Assembly: GCF_900177345.1 (NCBI RefSeq)
Contig: NZ_FWZT01000003.1
Coordinates: 1-64,000 of the forward strand
DNA: 64,000 bases
Direction: 5' to 3'
Origin: Pseudobacteriovorax antillogorgiicola
GTDB lineage: Bacteria > Bdellovibrionota_B > Oligoflexia > Oligoflexales > Oligoflexaceae
Part shown: one piece after another, positions 18,393 through 26,783 of the stretch
How the letters are laid out: every line of letters starts with the position of its first letter
Position numbering within the stretch: position 1 is the stretch's first letter
Made by a program: the position numbers and the translations under genes
The notes under the pieces: model-generated
The model's database searches: none
What the model saw: only the letters and a program-made list of their open reading frames with translations
What the model was told of the DNA's origin: nothing

Positions 18393-18703
18393 TATAAGCT
18401 TGCATAATTGCCACTACTTTTCGATGTTTTTTTTCTTGATACCGCCCTTTTTACCGGCCCAGCCCAGTTAACCCTCAGTCAAATTCTTTCCCGCAAGAAA
18501 TCCACTTCTTGGCTAGTTTCGCCTTTTTGCCGTGTCCGAAATCACCCCGCGAAGGAGCGCCACACCTCTGACGATCAGGGCTCTTATCTCGTATTTTCAT
18601 AAGAGAATCAGGGCGCTACATTTTACGGCATAGTACTGGCTCAAGGGGATTGCTAGTTTTTGACGAAAGGGAACTGAACTTGAACCACAGGGAAATCTTG
18701 GAC
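18393..18703. other. divergent intergenic region between lolC and the epimerase gene
   Basis: No gene seen. It contains an inverted repeat CTCTTAT (18581-18587) / ATAAGAG (18599-18605), flanked by two copies of TCAGGGC (18575-18581 and 18608-18614), roughly 100 bases before the epimerase start. This could be a regulatory site or leader hairpin for the plus-strand gene. Confidence 0.35.
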
Positions 18704-20089
18704 ATGAAAATACTGGTGACGGGGGCAACAGGGCTTATCGGCAGCATGCTATGCCGTAAGCTATGCCAAGAAGGGCATGAAGTACGAATCCTATCGCGGC
18801 GCAAGGACCCTAGCTTTCACGGGCTACCGGTTCGAGCATTTCAATGGAAAAACCCACAAGACAGGCCACCGAGAGAAGCCTTCGAAGAGTTAGACTCGGT
18901 CATAAATCTCATGGGCGAGCCCATCCTTGGGGGAATTTACACGAAAGCCAAGGAGAAGGCTATTTGGGATTCCCGCGTGCTTGCGACTCAACAGATTGCT
19001 AAGGCTTTGAAGGACGCTGGAAGCAATCTAAAGTCGTATGTCGGCGCATCGGCGATTGGCTATTACCCGTTCACATCAAGCACACAGAGGGAAGGCATGC
19101 CCGCAGGAGACCACAATCTCGCGAGGCTTTGCCAGGCATGGGAAGCTGCTCACAAACAGGTCAATCAGTGTGAACACCAAAGCATCGTTCGCATCGGTCT
19201 CGTGCTAAGCGCAATGTCACCGATGTTTCAAGCGACCATCCGATCTGGGCTCTGGCACACCTTGCCACAGTTCGGCTCAGGAGATCAGTATCAGAGCTGG
19301 ATTCACATCGATGATCTAACAAATCTCTTTTTAGAAGCGTGTCATGGACGAATCGAAGGAGAGATCAACGGGGTAGCTGGCGCCACCACCAGCCGTGAAC
19401 TAAACGAGCAGATGGGATCTTACTTTAGAGGCCCCATGATCAAGATTCCCGTGCCGAGCTTTATTCTGAAAGCTGTGGCAGGCCCTCCGGCCGATGTTTT
19501 GGTCAAGGGCCAGAGAATCGAATCGACTGCTTTGACTAAAAGCAAATTTAAGCTCCGATACACCGACGCTAACCTCGACGCAGCTTTAAAAAATTGTCTA
19601 AACCTCAGTAAGAATCCGAGAACAGGCGTACTAGAACCCTGCTTTCGATTTGAAGCGTTTCAATACCTTCCGAAGGACACAGAGGTGGTCTGGCCATTTT
19701 TTAGCGACCCGTACAACCTAGAAAAAATCACGCCAAAAATGCTAAAGTTCCATATCACTAACATCAACACCAAAGAAATTCAGGCTGAAAGTTTGATCGA
19801 ATATAAGTTACGGCTGAGAGGAATACCCATTCGCTGGAAAACTCTGATCGAGTCTTACGACCCGAATAAGAGCTTTGTGGACACACAGCTGAAGGGACCC
19901 TACAGAATTTGGCACCACACCCACACGTTCGAGTCTTGCGGCCAAGGCACTCTCATGACAGATCGGGTCAACTATCAACTGCCACTGCTGCCATTCGGCA
20001 TGGTCGCACTGCCCATTATTGCCAAGGATATTAAGGAGATATTCAACTATCGGCAGACCGTTATCAAAGATATTTTCAAAGTCGCTTAA
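18704..20089 (+). CDS. TIGR01777-family NAD(P)-dependent epimerase fused to an SRPBCC domain
   Basis: Two-domain cytosolic protein of 461 residues. Residues 1-300 are an SDR/epimerase of the YfcH/SDR39U1 group: Rossmann motif VTGATGLIG, then LMGEPILGGIY and SAIGYYP typical of the family. Residues about 310-461 form an SRPBCC (START-like ligand-binding) domain (YLPKDTEVVWPFFSDPYNLEKITP). Such fusions are known in several phyla; the reaction is uncharacterised. The start is MKILVTGATG at 18704; the frame is open further upstream but lacks a convincing ribosome site. It is single, ends at a strong terminator, and is transcribed divergently from lolC. Confidence 0.85.
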   Translation: MKILVTGATGLIGSMLCRKLCQEGHEVRILSRRKDPSFHGLPVRAFQWKNPQDRPPREAFEELDSVINLMGEPILGGIYTKAKEKAIWDSRVLATQQIAKALKDAGSNLKSYVGASAIGYYPFTSSTQREGMPAGDHNLARLCQAWEAAHKQVNQCEHQSIVRIGLVLSAMSPMFQATIRSGLWHTLPQFGSGDQYQSWIHIDDLTNLFLEACHGRIEGEINGVAGATTSRELNEQMGSYFRGPMIKIPVPSFILKAVAGPPADVLVKGQRIESTALTKSKFKLRYTDANLDAALKNCLNLSKNPRTGVLEPCFRFEAFQYLPKDTEVVWPFFSDPYNLEKITPKMLKFHITNINTKEIQAESLIEYKLRLRGIPIRWKTLIESYDPNKSFVDTQLKGPYRIWHHTHTFESCGQGTLMTDRVNYQLPLLPFGMVALPIIAKDIKEIFNYRQTVIKDIFKVA

Positions 20090-20123
20090 AGACGTCCCAA
20101 TAGCGGATCAGCCGCACCTTGCT

Positions 20124-20149
20124 GCCTCCCTCTCGGGAGGCTTTATTTT
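20124..20149 (+). terminator. rho-independent terminator after the epimerase gene
   Basis: GCCTCCC (20124-20130), TCTC loop, GGGAGGC (20135-20141), then TTTATTTT. It is a strong hairpin 35 bases after the stop. Confidence 0.9.
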
Positions 20150-20212
20150 CCTAGTCTCCCCTCCGTTCGTTTCCGAAACTCAATAAGTAGCCTTAAACTT
20201 AAGGATTTTTGT

Positions 20213-20944
20213 TTGGTGAAACTCAAAATTTACACCATTCTCCTATTGAATTTGATTGCCAGCCTTCCAAGCTTTGGTGAGACTTTAGGCGTCTTTACAT
20301 CAAGCATGACCCAAGCTCGGCAACTGAAGCGCAACTTAAGGCAAGACCCCCTACTCAAAGACCATCGCATACTAGTCTTCTCTCGCCAGCGAGACTTCGA
20401 TCGAGCGGCAAAGTTCGAGAAGTTTGATTTCACCATCTTACCCTCTCGATATCCCGTTAGATCGGACCAATATGAGGCCTTGTTTCAATTGACTAGGCAG
20501 GGAGCTGCTACGTTTCGATATCAAATTATCACCTTGGAAGAGCGTTGGCGGGATATCAAGAGCTCTCCGCCAATCCTTGGAGCTTTCGATGAGTTGGGCC
20601 GACGCAACATGAATCAATTCGCGAAATCTATTTTCCCGAAATACCAATTCAAGCGAATTAAGCTCAGCGGCAAGCTCAAGGATTTATACCCCATGTTAGC
20701 CTTAGGTAATGTGGAAGTCATCATGATCGATCCCCAGGTTTTAGAAACCATCCGCAAAGATTCAAAGGCCACGCCGATCTTAATCGATCAATCGGAGCCT
20801 GTGGCTCTGCCAAAGATCTTTGTTAAGAAGGGCCATAAAAGCCCTCTCAATACCACTCTTGCAAACCTTAAAAAAGCAACCCTTCAAGCCTTAGGGGTGG
20901 ATGATCTGAAGCGGATCACATCCGAAGGAGGGACATCACGATGA
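20213..20944 (+). CDS. periplasmic solute-binding-like protein (sensor accessory)
   Basis: 243-residue exported protein with signal peptide (cleavage near SFG-ET), resembling a small type-2 periplasmic binding protein (PhnD/SBP-like: phosphate/phosphonate or amino-acid-type fold). The start is TTG at 20213 or GTG at 20216, with AAGGA 7-10 bases upstream. It overlaps the next gene by ATGA. No permease or ATPase is nearby. Instead it is followed by a second binding protein and a kinase, so it most likely presents a ligand to the kinase rather than feeding a transporter. Family assignment is by overall pattern only. Confidence 0.7.
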   Translation: MVKLKIYTILLLNLIASLPSFGETLGVFTSSMTQARQLKRNLRQDPLLKDHRILVFSRQRDFDRAAKFEKFDFTILPSRYPVRSDQYEALFQLTRQGAATFRYQIITLEERWRDIKSSPPILGAFDELGRRNMNQFAKSIFPKYQFKRIKLSGKLKDLYPMLALGNVEVIMIDPQVLETIRKDSKATPILIDQSEPVALPKIFVKKGHKSPLNTTLANLKKATLQALGVDDLKRITSEGGTSR

Positions 20945-21930
20945 GAACACTCCAGCGACTCATTACTACTTGCTTATTGCTGACTGCAGGCATAGTAATA
21001 CTCGCGCCTCAAGCTCTCTACAGCGATACGAAGCCGACAATACTTGTTGTTCGTCAACAACAACAATTATTCGAAGACTTCTACAAGATATTAGAAGTCG
21101 AGCTAGGTTCGTATCAACTCCATGATTTTATTCTTAAACCAAAACCGGACTACGATCGATTCAAAGCGGAAATCAACCAACGAAAGCCACAGCTACTGAT
21201 TCTGCTGGATAACACCTCAATTGACTTCGCCCAGCGTTATAACAGAAAGGCAGCGAATCCCATTTTTGCGGTGGCGACTATGGGATTAAATCTCAAACAT
21301 GTCCTGCAAGCTTCAAATTTCATTTCAGGGGTCGCCTTTGAGGTGCCTATTTACACATCGATTGTAGCCTTGCGATCCATCAGTAAGAAGCCTATCCGGC
21401 GAGTGCTCACCGTTTATCGCAAGGATGAATTTGCAGCCTTTATTGCCGATGCACGACACCAACTGAAGCGGGAGCAGATCATTCTATCTGGATTCGCAGT
21501 TGATCAATATATGGGAAATAGCGAGTCACTGAACCGCGCCCTCAAGAAAACCCTTCGTACCCGTCACGGCAAAAAACAATTCGATGCAATATGGGTGATG
21601 TCCGACAACCGCCTAATGAATCGCAATAACTTTCGCGACCTTTGGCTTCCTAAAGCTCAGGAACTGGACATTCCCTTTGTTTGCGGCTTGAAGTACCTCG
21701 CAAAGCCAGATCTCGACTTCTGTACCTTCGCAGCAACCCCAGACCTCAAAGATCTCGGTGCCCAGATTGCCGACCAGGTACTTCTCATACTAGATGAAGG
21801 TCACCACCCCAAGGAACTTGGTGTTGAGTATCTGCTCTCCCCTCAATTTACCATCAATAAGCGTAAGGCTCAGGCCATCGACTTCGAATTCTCGGTGGAA
21901 CAGGAAGGCTCGATCGAGGTGGTCGAATGA
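20941..21930 (+). CDS. ABC_sub_bind-type periplasmic binding protein
   Basis: 329 residues, signal peptide to about residue 28, then a type-1 periplasmic binding fold of the ABC_sub_bind (TrpX-like) group. Visible features are TILVVRQQQQLFEDFY at the first strand, PQLLILLDNTS, the hinge AVATMGLNLKHVLQ, and DAIWVMSDNRLM with PFVCGLKYLAKPD in the second lobe. It overlaps both neighbours by ATGA, so the trio is translated as a unit. Members of this family usually serve ABC importers, but many stand-alone copies work as sensors upstream of kinases; context favours sensing here. Confidence 0.78.
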   Translation: MRTLQRLITTCLLLTAGIVILAPQALYSDTKPTILVVRQQQQLFEDFYKILEVELGSYQLHDFILKPKPDYDRFKAEINQRKPQLLILLDNTSIDFAQRYNRKAANPIFAVATMGLNLKHVLQASNFISGVAFEVPIYTSIVALRSISKKPIRRVLTVYRKDEFAAFIADARHQLKREQIILSGFAVDQYMGNSESLNRALKKTLRTRHGKKQFDAIWVMSDNRLMNRNNFRDLWLPKAQELDIPFVCGLKYLAKPDLDFCTFAATPDLKDLGAQIADQVLLILDEGHHPKELGVEYLLSPQFTINKRKAQAIDFEFSVEQEGSIEVVE

Positions 21931-24521
21931 TGAGCCTTTCGAACTCGATCCGAGCGAAGACTATCGGTTTTGCACTTTCGGTGGTGTTGCTCTCGACCCT
22001 TTTTATTTCTGTGGGCCTATATTTTTCCATAAGTCAGCTGGTAGAACAATTTAGCGATGAATCAAGCAAACAATTTCAACTTATGGAAAATCAATTGCTC
22101 GCCGGGTCGGAAGAAACTCGTGCGAAGATAAAGGCTATTTTTGAAGAGCAAGCCCTAAGGAAGGCCAAGAACACCATCATTCGCGACGCTCTCGTCCTGA
22201 AGGTCCCTTTTTTAGAAAACTCCCACTCCTCCATCAATACCTATCTTGACGAAATTGTAGCGATCGACGCAGATATCGTATCGGCACTGTTTTTCTCAGT
22301 AGAGGATGGGCGGGCAAAGGCTTGGTTTCTTAAACAAGCGAACCTCACACAACCGATTAGCTACCAAACCCTCTATGATCAGGACTCTAAGGCCTGGATT
22401 TCCTACGACGAGCAAGGGCGCGAGTTTCTGCGGGTTCCTGACCACACCGCACCGCAAATTATGGCAAGTCAGGGACTGTCGATGCATCGTCGAACCCTTA
22501 AACTGGAGCAAAGCGGTCCGCCAATTCCAGTTTATGAGATCTCGATTCCAGTTTTTGAGGGAGAAAAAGATGATCTTCGTGAACTTATGGAGGATGGTGA
22601 GCCCATTGGTTTCCTAAGGTATCACTACTCCTTAGCAGGACTGCAAACTGCTGTTCAAACGGAAAAACAGCTGGCACAAAATAAATTACAGGATCTACAA
22701 AACAGGATTGCCAACATAAAACGTTCGTCTGTTGATGCAACTCAAGAATCAATCCGCAACTCCATCATCCTGACCCTTGTGGTCTTAGGTGGCGCTGTGA
22801 CCGTTGCAATCTTCATTAGCTTTTTGATGTCTCGTCGATTTATAGAGCCGATTCTAAATTTGCAACAAGCTGCACAGCGAATCTCAGAAGGGAACTACCG
22901 TGATAGCATTGTTCCTGAAACACAAGACGAGTTAGGTTCGCTCGCTGCATCCTTTGAGAAAATGAGAATTGAAGTCAAGGACTACACAGAAAACCTTCAA
23001 ACTATGGTCGATGAAAGGACTCACTGGCTTAATGAGACCCTGATGGAACTAGCAAAAACAAATCGTAGTATGAAAGTTCTTTTGGATCACATCAACCAAG
23101 GCGTTTTCGTGATAGGACGTCGTTACAAGGCTCTCGACGAGCACTCGCACAAGCTATGCCTGATTCTAGAGACAGACTTGATTGCAGGAGAAACCATAGA
23201 TAGCCTGCTTCTTGACCACTCAAATCTTAGACCTGAAGCAAAATTGGCCGTCCGTTCATTGCTAAACGCCTCTCTCAATGAAAATACATTAAACTTTGTC
23301 GCCAATGCCCACATATTACCCAAAGAGATCATTTACCAACGGGGTGACAGCTCAAGCAAAATTATCGAAATCGAGTGGAATATGATCGAAGATGATAGCG
23401 ACTGCGTTGCTGCTATTCTGGTGACCGTGCACGACGTTACCGAGTTAAGACAGCTACAACGTGAAAGCGTCGAGAAGCAAAAGGTTATTCAATACATCGA
23501 AGAGATGATTGAAACAGAAAGCCGTTCATTCATAACCTTTATTGACCAAGCTATTCATACTTTGCATCATGCATTGCAAGTCATTTCAGAGAGTAGCACA
23601 CCCTCGTTACAGGATGCTAAAACCATCTTTCGTCAGCTTCATACAATTAAAGGTAACGCCGCAACTATCGGCCTTCGCATCTTATCCCAAGTGGTTCACG
23701 AAGCGGAGATTCCGTTCAAGCGAATTATCGATGGCCAAACCACCACGCGGGAGGATATTCTCCCTGCCATGAGAGACGTTTCACACTGCCTGGAGGAGTA
23801 TAGCCGTATTCACAATGAAGTTTTAAAGCGAGATAGTGGATTAGAAGGCTATGATGATCTTAAGCTACAATCTGTGACTCTTTTGCTCGAACTCAATCAT
23901 TGGCAGGATATTGACTACCAGATGCTCGATGAAGTCATTCATGGCCAAAAGATCTATACAGCAATTCTCGCGCCGTACTGCAAACGTTTGATCGACGCCC
24001 ACCGTGCATCCGATCGAGTTACCGTGCATTGGCAGGCACCCTTTCCTATTTTCCTTGAGGCCCATCGCTACTTTAAAGTCAGAGATTGCCTGACTCACCT
24101 GATTCGTAACTCTATCGATCATGGGCTCAGTAAATCCGACGACGATCAGCAAATCGTGGTATCGATCACATTCGAGCCCTATGATCATTTTTTGCGAATT
24201 CACTACCGGGATGATGGACAAGGAATTTCTCTTCGGCAAATTAGGGCCAAAGCCGAAGAGCGCCGTCTAGCATTAGATCAGAGAAGTCTTCAGGAAGTAG
24301 CAGACTTAATTTTTGAACCTGGTTTTAGCACCAGTGATACTGCTACTGATGTTTCGGGCCGTGGCATGGGCATGGACATCGTGCGACACGAACTAGAGTC
24401 TCTGGGAGGCTCTATTGCCGTTAAAGTGGATGAGAATACGGCCGAAGATCGACTTCCCATCCACTTTCAAATGACTATTCCACTGCACGCGAGCAATGAC
24501 CACCATCAAAAAAGCTCTTAA
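21927..24521 (+). CDS. CheA-like hybrid sensor kinase with HAMP, PAS-like and Hpt domains
   Basis: 864-residue membrane kinase. TM1 is about residues 10-32, a large periplasmic domain runs from about 33 to 280, TM2 about 283-305 is followed by a HAMP domain and a coiled coil, and a PAS-like region spans about 380-510. An Hpt domain follows with phospho-acceptor His572 in FRQLHTIKGNAA, then a CheA-type HATPase (LIRNSIDHGL, DDGQGIS, GRGMGMDIV). The receptor-coupling CheW-like (P5) domain of true CheA is missing. It is coupled by ATGA to two periplasmic binding protein genes, which probably dock on its extracytoplasmic domain. No receiver is encoded in the operon; the convergent regA gene downstream has its own kinase. 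Confidence 0.88.
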   Translation: MMSLSNSIRAKTIGFALSVVLLSTLFISVGLYFSISQLVEQFSDESSKQFQLMENQLLAGSEETRAKIKAIFEEQALRKAKNTIIRDALVLKVPFLENSHSSINTYLDEIVAIDADIVSALFFSVEDGRAKAWFLKQANLTQPISYQTLYDQDSKAWISYDEQGREFLRVPDHTAPQIMASQGLSMHRRTLKLEQSGPPIPVYEISIPVFEGEKDDLRELMEDGEPIGFLRYHYSLAGLQTAVQTEKQLAQNKLQDLQNRIANIKRSSVDATQESIRNSIILTLVVLGGAVTVAIFISFLMSRRFIEPILNLQQAAQRISEGNYRDSIVPETQDELGSLAASFEKMRIEVKDYTENLQTMVDERTHWLNETLMELAKTNRSMKVLLDHINQGVFVIGRRYKALDEHSHKLCLILETDLIAGETIDSLLLDHSNLRPEAKLAVRSLLNASLNENTLNFVANAHILPKEIIYQRGDSSSKIIEIEWNMIEDDSDCVAAILVTVHDVTELRQLQRESVEKQKVIQYIEEMIETESRSFITFIDQAIHTLHHALQVISESSTPSLQDAKTIFRQLHTIKGNAATIGLRILSQVVHEAEIPFKRIIDGQTTTREDILPAMRDVSHCLEEYSRIHNEVLKRDSGLEGYDDLKLQSVTLLLELNHWQDIDYQMLDEVIHGQKIYTAILAPYCKRLIDAHRASDRVTVHWQAPFPIFLEAHRYFKVRDCLTHLIRNSIDHGLSKSDDDQQIVVSITFEPYDHFLRIHYRDDGQGISLRQIRAKAEERRLALDQRSLQEVADLIFEPGFSTSDTATDVSGRGMGMDIVRHELESLGGSIAVKVDENTAEDRLPIHFQMTIPLHASNDHHQKSS

Positions 24522-24527
24522 CTGAAC

Positions 24528-25079
24528 TTAGCGATTCGGTGGGAACTTTTTAAGCTTTCGCTGCAAGCTTTGGCGACGAATTCCCAACCAGTCAGCGGCG
24601 TGGGTAATGTTGCCATTGCATTTAGCAAGAACATACTCGATGTATTCGCTCTCACGCCTAGCAAGGCTAATGCGCTCACCAGACTCTGTCTCGTTCTTAA
24701 CGGGATCGTCCTCTTCCACAACATCCAAAAGCGCGTCTACCACCTGGTCCATAGAAACTGGCTTCGTTAGGTAGTTCGCAGCACCAAATTTCATTGCTTC
24801 TACCGCTGTGGAAATGGTTCCATAGCCAGTAAAGAGAACAACCCGCATGTCGGGGCGACCTTCTTTGAGCCGTTTCAAACATTCAAGACCAGAGTCCTGA
24901 TTAAGTCTCAGATCAACTAAGCCATACTGAGTGGATTCCAGCCTATCTTTGTCGAGGTTTTTCCAATTATCAGACCCATAAGCCTCAAAGCCTCGCGCTC
25001 CGAGTTCAAGGATAAGGCTCTCGCGAAAATCCTCATCGTCCTCTAGAACCAACAATTTTGGTCTTGCATTATCTTCCAT
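24528..25079 (-). CDS. regA: RegA/ActR/PrrA-type response regulator
   Basis: 183-residue DNA-binding response regulator. The receiver domain has an acidic pocket (EDDED), phospho-Asp56 (VDLRL), Thr in LFTGYGT and Lys in LTKPVS. A short linker leads to a Fis-type helix-turn-helix at the C-terminus (NITHAADWLGIRRQSLQRKL), the hallmark of the RegA family. The start is ATG 25079 with GAGGAAG five bases upstream; the longer frame to 25115 lacks a site. It overlaps the regB-like gene by 11 bases. RegA relatives control redox-linked genes such as respiration and electron sinks. Confidence 0.88.
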   Translation of the reverse strand: MEDNARPKLLVLEDDEDFRESLILELGARGFEAYGSDNWKNLDKDRLESTQYGLVDLRLNQDSGLECLKRLKEGRPDMRVVLFTGYGTISTAVEAMKFGAANYLTKPVSMDQVVDALLDVVEEDDPVKNETESGERISLARRESEYIEYVLAKCNGNITHAADWLGIRRQSLQRKLKKFPPNR

Positions 25080-26433
25080 AATTCTTCCTCGATATTCTAA
25101 ATGAAATCCTTGCACCTTTATCTAAATTTTCGACGTCCAAGCGCCCACCAAGCAATTGGCTAATAAGCTGGGCATGATAGATTCCAAGCCCACTTCCGCC
25201 AACTTTTTGAGAGTTAAAAGGTTCGCCAAAATATTCCAAAACTTCTGGAGGAAACCCAGGGCCTTCGTCGTCGATTGAAAATGTGATGTACTTATCATCG
25301 TGGCTCAACGACAGGCGTACACAACCGCACTTATCATCCATGGCTTCGGCGGCGTTATCCAATAGATCTAGTACCACCTGGGTGACAGCACCAACAGGCA
25401 GTGCCACCATGTAGGTCGGAAAATCATGAGACCGTATCCGAATCCGACCATTGTTCTCGCTTCTAAGCCAAGAGTCAGCGGTTTCATCGATCAACTTACC
25501 GAAATCAACCGTTTCCAAAACTGTTTTCTCAGGATCTACCTGGATATCCGCCAGCTTTTTCAACGCTGACTGTGCTTTCTTCAGAGAAACCTGAATCGAT
25601 TCGATATTGTCGATGAGGTCATCATCGGTGCCTTCATAATCCCGCTTAATTCGGTCGAATCTGATGCCAATGTTATTGAGCGGAGTCGCAAGCTGATGGC
25701 AAACGCCAGACGATATGGCTCCAATCGCACGCAATCGATCCATGCGCAACCGGGCTCGCTTTAGATGCTCCACCTGCTCGCCCTGCTGAAAAAGCTTCGT
25801 AATCAACGATCCACAAATCATCATTAAGCTCACTCCGACCACAGATTCGACCACCATGTCAACGAATGGCTGGGTCCAGGGAACGGCGTTGGGAATGTCC
25901 CTTCGAAACACTTTTTGTAGCAGAACAATGTCGACGATTAACACCGATCCATAGATCATCGAGTGCTGTGATCGCAAGGCCATCGACGCGAGCGTCGCGT
26001 AAATAAAGATCAGAGAGCTAAATGGATTATTCCAACCGCCTGTCATGGCGAGTAGAGTTGATAATTGGATCAGATCGAAATATAGGCCGACAAGTACCAG
26101 CTGCCTTGGATGGAAGTCCCAAGGTGAATCTTTCCTATAAATGTAATTAAAGATCACATTGTATAGAGGAACCAAGCCCATCACGAAAATGTACCAGAGA
26201 ATATTGCTCTGATCGACAAAGCCGAGAAGCAGTGCAGGAATAAGACTGATAAACTGCAATATACTCACCAACCACCGTAGGCGAGTAAACCATTGCAGCA
26301 AATCGATATCTTCACCAGGATTCTTGAGCTGTTCCAGCCAACGTTTCAACCGCAAGCTCCTTTCCGCATCGTCTTCAACTTCCGCACTCCCCACTGGAAG
26401 CCCCATCTTAGCAAGAGTCAATTGTTTCCCCAA
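25069..26433 (-). CDS. regB: RegB/PrrB-type redox sensor histidine kinase
   Basis: 454-residue membrane kinase with six hydrophobic segments (about residues 48-215), a phospho-acceptor His246 in the box GVCHQLATPLNNI and an HATPase domain (LDLLDNAAEAMDD, DDEGPGFP, GGSGLGIYHA). The heptapeptide GGWNNPF (residues 132-138) matches the GGXXNPF quinone-binding motif of RegB, so it probably reads the redox state of the quinone pool. I see no Cys in the linker after the His box, where RegB carries its redox Cys, so that second input may be absent. The start is TTG at 26433 or ATG at 26406; neither has a clear ribosome site. Confidence 0.87.
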   Translation of the reverse strand: MGKQLTLAKMGLPVGSAEVEDDAERSLRLKRWLEQLKNPGEDIDLLQWFTRLRWLVSILQFISLIPALLLGFVDQSNILWYIFVMGLVPLYNVIFNYIYRKDSPWDFHPRQLVLVGLYFDLIQLSTLLAMTGGWNNPFSSLIFIYATLASMALRSQHSMIYGSVLIVDIVLLQKVFRRDIPNAVPWTQPFVDMVVESVVGVSLMMICGSLITKLFQQGEQVEHLKRARLRMDRLRAIGAISSGVCHQLATPLNNIGIRFDRIKRDYEGTDDDLIDNIESIQVSLKKAQSALKKLADIQVDPEKTVLETVDFGKLIDETADSWLRSENNGRIRIRSHDFPTYMVALPVGAVTQVVLDLLDNAAEAMDDKCGCVRLSLSHDDKYITFSIDDEGPGFPPEVLEYFGEPFNSQKVGGSGLGIYHAQLISQLLGGRLDVENLDKGARISFRISRKNYGR

Positions 26434-26719
26434 TGTTAAATTCGAGCCTAATCGAATAAAGCACGAGTGGCTTGGTTACGTGCGTCCACACACAATTCTA
26501 TATATGTAAACCTAGTCGTCATCGGTGCTTTCGAGAGACTGGTTTCCGACGGAAGCAACGAACCTCTCTTTCGGAGAGGCACGTCAGTTAAAGAGCTTTA
26601 CGGTGCACAGACGCACCGGTCGAACCAGCTTTCCCCGTTTTTATAGACGATTAACCGCTCAGGGACAGCGCCTCCTATTGTGGCCACCAGTCCATACGAC
26701 ATACTCAGCGTGAGAGCTT
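26434..26719. other. divergent intergenic region between regB and the exonuclease fusion gene
   Basis: No convincing gene. The stretch contains a cluster of inverted repeats at 26539-26628, described separately. Open frames here on the minus strand run into the exonuclease gene and look like shadows. Confidence 0.4.
26539..26628. other. multi-stem inverted-repeat element, possible structured RNA
   Basis: Outer arms CTGGTT (26539-26544) and AACCAG (26623-26628) enclose three hairpins: TCC-GAC-GGA (26545-26553), CCTCTC (26563-26568) with GAGAGG (26574-26579), and CGGTGC (26601-26606) with GCACCG (26613-26618). Read on plus it would be a separate RNA or upstream element. Read on minus it would sit in the 5' leader of regB. 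It matches no riboswitch family I know. Confidence 0.35.
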
Positions 26720-26748
26720 TTGCCAAGTCACTAAGTTTTCTGTAGGAT
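26720..26748 (+). promoter_or_regulatory. probable sigma70-type promoter of the exonuclease-GIY-YIG gene
   Basis: TTGCCA (26720-26725), a 17-base spacer and TAGGAT (26743-26748), 35 bases before the start codon. Confidence 0.5.
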
Positions 26749-26783
26749 CTTACTATCGATGACTCTCTCGGAGCGCAGACTCC

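Noticed and set aside
26600-26640. CGAACC-like T-loop sequence hinting at a tRNA.
   Set aside because: No acceptor, D or anticodon arms fit on either strand.
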